DNA of 64,000 nucleotides from Odontocerum albicorne. Taxonomy: Eukaryota; Arthropoda; Insecta; Trichoptera; Odontoceridae. The stretch's first letter is position 1. Every line of letters starts with the position of its first letter. Where the stretch lies: the NCBI GenBank assembly GCA_949825065.1, contig OX463849.1, positions 28,446,043 to 28,510,042 of the forward strand, written 5' to 3'. Below the pieces are notes generated by a model that saw only the letters and a list, made by a program, of their open reading frames with translations, was not told where the DNA came from and made no database searches. Both the position numbers and the translations under genes were made by a program. This document shows positions 27,901 through 33,900 of the stretch, one piece after another.

Positions 27901-30900
27901 ACCGGTGTGAAGAGTTATTTGTTTTCGGGATCCTCCGAAATGGTGTGCTTGTATTTCTTCAGCAAACTTGCAGTTGTAATTTTCACTAAAATCAATGTGC
28001 AGTGCGGCCTCGTTCGGTTCAAGATTATTCACGCAAATTCTGTAGGTTTTATATTGATTTTTAATATTAAAAACATGTTTTTTAATAGATGTTAATTCAA
28101 TATTAAATTTGCGTTCAAAATCATCTTTATTGGCAAATACTTTTTCTGCTCTTATGAAGTGAGGCCTTTACCTTAGATAATGGTGTCGATGATAATTGGT
28201 TTTGTTTGTCATTTAACATCTGTGCTCTTTTTTTATACTTTTCAACACTTCGTTTTAATTTTTGGTTTTGGTCCTTCAATGCTATATTTTCTCTGAACAT
28301 TTTTGTCCTGTCCCTTCTTACTTTTTTTCGTCCCTGACAAACCCTTGGACTCGGTACACATCTATTATCGGGGGATGATGGTGGTGTGCCATTCAATGCA
28401 GCAGCCAAATGTTGTTCTTTAATTCTTTCATTCACTTTGTAGGACCTCCATTTTCGCCTGGTAATTCGCTGTTCCCTTGGTGTTTTCTCTGCTATTAATG
28501 TTTTTTTTTTGTGATAGCGGTCTCTTGCTTTTTGTTTTTGTTCCTCTTCTTTTTCCTTGTTGTCCTTCAACCGTTGCCGATACCGCCTTTGCTTCTCCGC
28601 TGGTGTTAGTGGCATATTGATATTAACCTAAATCCAAATTAAAAACTATGAAAACTATTCATTGTAACTCATTTCAATAACATAAAGTCAACTATGTTAC
28701 TTTTTTGTCAGTTTCGTTACCAAATATGATTAACGTAGCTGACTGGTAACGCAGTTGACATTTATTGCATAAATGAGCTGCCAACAATTAATGTACACTA
28801 TTTCGAAAATTCTTTCTATTTTATATTCAAGGTTAACACAATATTAATATATTATGTTAACTAAACTATAAGTTTTAGCGAAATATTATAAAAAAAATTT
28901 GGTAACACAGTTGACAAATAATAAAAATACATACCTCCGCTGTAACAACACACTGAATACTGCAGAACACTGACACTTTTTCAACCGACTCAGGGGAACT
29001 AAACAAAACTAAGCGACATGTCTGAACACGTTCATCTTCGTTCATCGAAAAACAAACGGTTTTTGTCGTTACTTTGCCGGTAACTTAGTTGAAGTAACGC
29101 AGTGGAAAAATAATAGGGACACAACTTCTTTCACAGTAAAATCATTGAAAAACACATTTTTTAAGTAATATGATTTAAGTTTAACAATAAAAAAAGATGA
29201 ATTAGGAGAATTGCAATTATAAATTATTTTTAAATTTAATGTTAAATACTTTAGTTGAACGTTACTTTTTGATTTTGCTTACCAGGACAGGTCGTTTTTG
29301 ACAAACCAGCGACAAAGTGTATCAATTTTCGCGGTTTATTATTAACTTATTTTTTCAAAATCATGTTTATTTTTAAGGAAAATATACAAATATTTGAATC
29401 TTCTTTTAATATAATTCTAAAAAATTTAAATGGAAGTAAGATTCAAGTCATAACCTATGGGACGGGACACCAATGTACAAGATTCCAGATAATGACCCAT
29501 ATGGGTCATTATTTTCAATTATAATTTTTTTTCTAAATAATTGATTTTCTAATTGTGGTTTTAAACGCAATATTCAAAATAGAAACATATCTACTTATGT
29601 TTTTCGTTTGAGTCGTTTTTAAAACTTTACATTTCTTTGAATTATTTTAAATAGAAAATTTCAAAAACACAATCTTGGTAACACAGTTGACAAATATTCC
29701 AAATTTTATCGATAAATTTTAGTTTATTTTATCTATTAATTGTAATTAAATCTGCAATTAAATCTTTTAAAAGGAAATGTAAGAACAAATAGAATTTTTT
29801 TAAATTATACTATAGATATCTAATTTTTTTCTATGGTAACGTAGGTGACATAAATTAGGAGTTTATGCAACAATTTTTTAAATAACTTGCAAGATAATAG
29901 CAAATATTTGCTGCTGCCACTGAAATCGTGTCCTTAAAATAATGACAATATTAAATTAAAATCCTGAACGAAATCGGGACACAAAAAAAAAATTTTTTTT
30001 TTTTTCAAATGTACAAATTTTCAGATAATGACCCATATACATATTTTTTTCATTATGATTTGCACATTAAGCACCTGGGGGTGAGCCCTCATATTGCGAG
30101 TGTCGGCAATGGCTCAGTCTTAAATTTGTTGGAAGTATTTTAATCGAATTTTTTTTATTTGAAATAAATTATCATTCTTAACACATCGACTGATAAATAA
30201 TTTCTTTTGTAATTAATGTGGCTAAAAAATTAAAAAAGGCAATTATAATTCATTGCTGTATAACCCTTACAAACCCCATCAGTACCTTAAGGTCAGTTGT
30301 TTTTTAATCAATAGAAAGAAATTGGGAATAAAATGAGGATTTTGAGCACCCAGCAAAAGTTGATATGAACGCCTATAGGGGGTATACAGCACTGAATGTG
30401 TTAATAGATGTTTCATATCATATTTATGCAGTTAATTCAAGAAATAATTGCCAGTTTTGGCACTCTGCCCAAAAAGACCACCACTGTGCTACGGTTTTGT
30501 GGCAGTATGCTCATACCAGGCAAGTTTTTCGATACCATTTTTATCAATAGATTTTTAATACATATTAATATGTATTAAAATAATATATGAAATTGTATTC
30601 ATAAATGCTCATATTGTTGAAAAACCAGCCCTTAAAGTAATGTTATGATTTTGAAAAACTTATATCAACTCAAGGAGACCATATTCCTTAGCATATAGTG
30701 AGATTATTGTGATACATGATCGGGTTGATTCACATTTTTATCTATTAGGTGTTAACATAAGTTGTGTCCGTTTTATTTCCAAATTTAAAAATGAGCACCA
30801 AAAGTAAAACAAAATGGTAAAGGTTATATATACGTCATTCGAAAGAAAATTTTCTACTCTACAAGATATTGTGTTTGCTTTTACGTTACATATATTATTT

Positions 30901-33900
30901 TATTTGATTACAAGCCTTCAAAATGGAATGTCAAGTAGACGAAAGTGAGCATTTTCGACACCTCCTTCTGTTCGCGTTCAATCGAGGGAATAAAGCTGTC
31001 CAAGCTGCTCGCGATATTTGCAAAGTGTACGGTGAAGATGTTATGAATTAAAGGACAGCTCGTCGATGGTTTTTGCGTTTCAAAGACGGTAATTTCGACC
31101 TGAAAGACATGAAGCGTTCCGGACGACCAGTGGACTTCGATGAGGACCGTTTAAACCATATTATTCATGAAGATCCCCTTCAAACATTGTTCATCATCAT
31201 TTTCAAACAATTTTTCATCACCAGTAATGATGCGGTAAAGGAACCTTTGCTTGTGGCCATGCGTAGCTCGATGACGTGCGAACAAACCAGCAGAAATTGC
31301 GTTGACTTTTGTTGTTTTCACACAAAACATGTGGAACCCAAGCGCCGAACTTCTGGACTTTTCCCATTGGTTTAAGATGGCGGTATACAGTCATGTGACT
31401 ACAATTCATCTGCTCAGTCAATTCTAAGGGGATCTTCATGAATAATATGGTTTAAGCGGTCCTCATCGAAGTCCACTGGAGGTGTCGAAAATGCTCACTT
31501 TCGTCTACTTGACATTCCATTTTGAAGGCTTTTAATCAAATAAAATAATATATGTAACGTAAAAGCAAACACAATATCTTGTAGAGCAGAAAATTAAAAT
31601 TTTCTTTCGAATGACGTATAACCTTTACCATTTTGTTTTACTTTTAAGGACACAACTTATGTTAACACCCAATATTTAACTGTAAATATTAGATTTTTTT
31701 TTATTTATTTCGTTTAGTATTTTAGTTTGTTTCGCTTTAAATTTTCAAGTTCAAAAACTAGATTGAACTATATCTGTCTCTAGTTCAGTGTATCTGCTCC
31801 TCTTTTTAAGACCCGGTCCTTCGTGAGCTCATCATGTCTATACTAGGGCTCATCTGGGTTGCTGATAGTGACAAATTGAATCGACTAAGGAAATAGCAGA
31901 GGTCCTAAAGATCTCACGTAAATGACTGCAGTTTACCTTAGCTTCCGAATTGCAATTGTAGAAGTTTTATGTTCGGAGGATGCCAAGCAATCGGATTTTT
32001 TTAATTTTTCTTTCATAACAATGTAATTTTTATTTTTATAACTTTATAGTGTCTTTCATCGACCATTAAAAATAGTTATATAGTAAAACTCCAAATTAGA
32101 ATTTTGAGTGCGCATGAATATAAAATCAACTTGTCATACTACCTTGATCAAAAAGTTTTAGGACTTTATTCATAAAATCTAAAATACAAGTTTATTCATC
32201 AAAATCGATATGGTCCGCTTCAAAGTACTCCCCATCGACTGCAACGCACTTACGCCAGCGCTTGATCCAATCCTCAAAACACCGCTGGCACTCAATTTTC
32301 GGTATGTCCATCAGAGCCGTCTTCGATTTTTTCATGACATCCTCTCGGGTGCTGTAACGCGTTCCGCGAAACTGTTTTTTAAGTCGGTTGAACAGGAAAA
32401 AGTCGCACGGAGCCAGATCAGGTGAATTCCAAGGCTGCTAGATAGTAGTCGTGTTGTTTTTGGTCAAAAACTCATGGAAATCATGTCTTTCGTGATTTCA
32501 ACGCGGTCCTTGTTCTGCATGAAATTGAGGTCTTTCGGCACCAGTTTTGCAGCGACACGTCTGAGGCCCAAATCATTAACCAAAATGTCTTGAGCGGATC
32601 CATAAGCGATGTTAAGTCCTCTGCCAGCTCTCTGATGGTCAATTTGCGGTTTTCGGCCAACATTTCTTTGATTTTATCAATGTTTTCATCGGTTTTCGAC
32701 TACCACTGCGTTCGTCATCCTCGATCGACTCACGGCCACTTCTGAAGCGTTCGTGTCACCAAAAAACACTTCTCCAACATTTCCAAGGTCTGCGGACCGT
32801 TAAATACGTTTTTCACACAAAATTTAATGGAAACTCGTTGATGCACAGATGATGCCATTTTCAAACTTGTAAAAAATCGAAAACACGCACAAAGGTAGAT
32901 GTACTCAGTACAGCGTAACTTTTACAAATGTCAAGCTATGACGCTGAAATTTCGAGGGAAGTGTCAATGATAGATGTGGTAACCTAACAAAAAAAAAATA
33001 ATTCCAATCGGGTGACTGACAGTGCCACACGGTGGCCAGTCCTAAAACTTTTTGATCAAGGTAGTATAGAGTATAAACATTGACATGAATCATATACAAA
33101 AAATATCGGAAAGCAATACATACATGCATACTACAATACATATAATACAAACATGAAACAGGTCAAAGCTCAGGAGATTCAAGACCTTAACATACAGATA
33201 ATCTGTTTGGAAAAAATAAAAATATACACGTATAATTCATCCACTCGAATACACATAAAAAAGCAACATGGAAACATATATTTCTAGAGATCTCGGAAAG
33301 TTTGAGAGAGAAGAGTCAACGACGAAAGAAAATAATCAACAAGTCACAACGATCCATGGCGTCCGGTTTATGTTACAAATAAAATAAAAAAACACTTAAG
33401 GTTCAAAAGAACAAAATAAGCTGAATCAAGAATTGTTGGATGAAAATAAACATTTTGCTTCCAAAACATGGGTGGTAAGAAGCTATTTTGTCTGGCTCAG
33501 ATCTGACAGGCTTATGTCCCGATGAACATCACCTGATGTGGCACTCCAATAATCGAATCAACAAGTTTATATCTATAAATAAATAACTTTATATTCAAGA
33601 TGTATATACCTCTTCATTGAGAAGTTCATCCTCGCCAATATCCAGATTAATAGAGTCCTCCGTATCCAACCCGTTGATCTCAGAATTCCTCTTGGCGACT
33701 TCCGTTGATTCGGGAGCCTTGCACACTTTCTTCGCGGCGGGAGCCTCCTTTGCTTCTCCCGCCTCTCTCTTCTTAGTTGGCGCCGTCTCGGCCCACTCAT
33801 CAACAGCCTGTTCCTCCTTCACCCTGACTGGGTCCTCTTTGACACTGTTGACTGAGGTGTCCTTATCAGTTTCCACGTCATCATCGATAACCTCGTCCTT

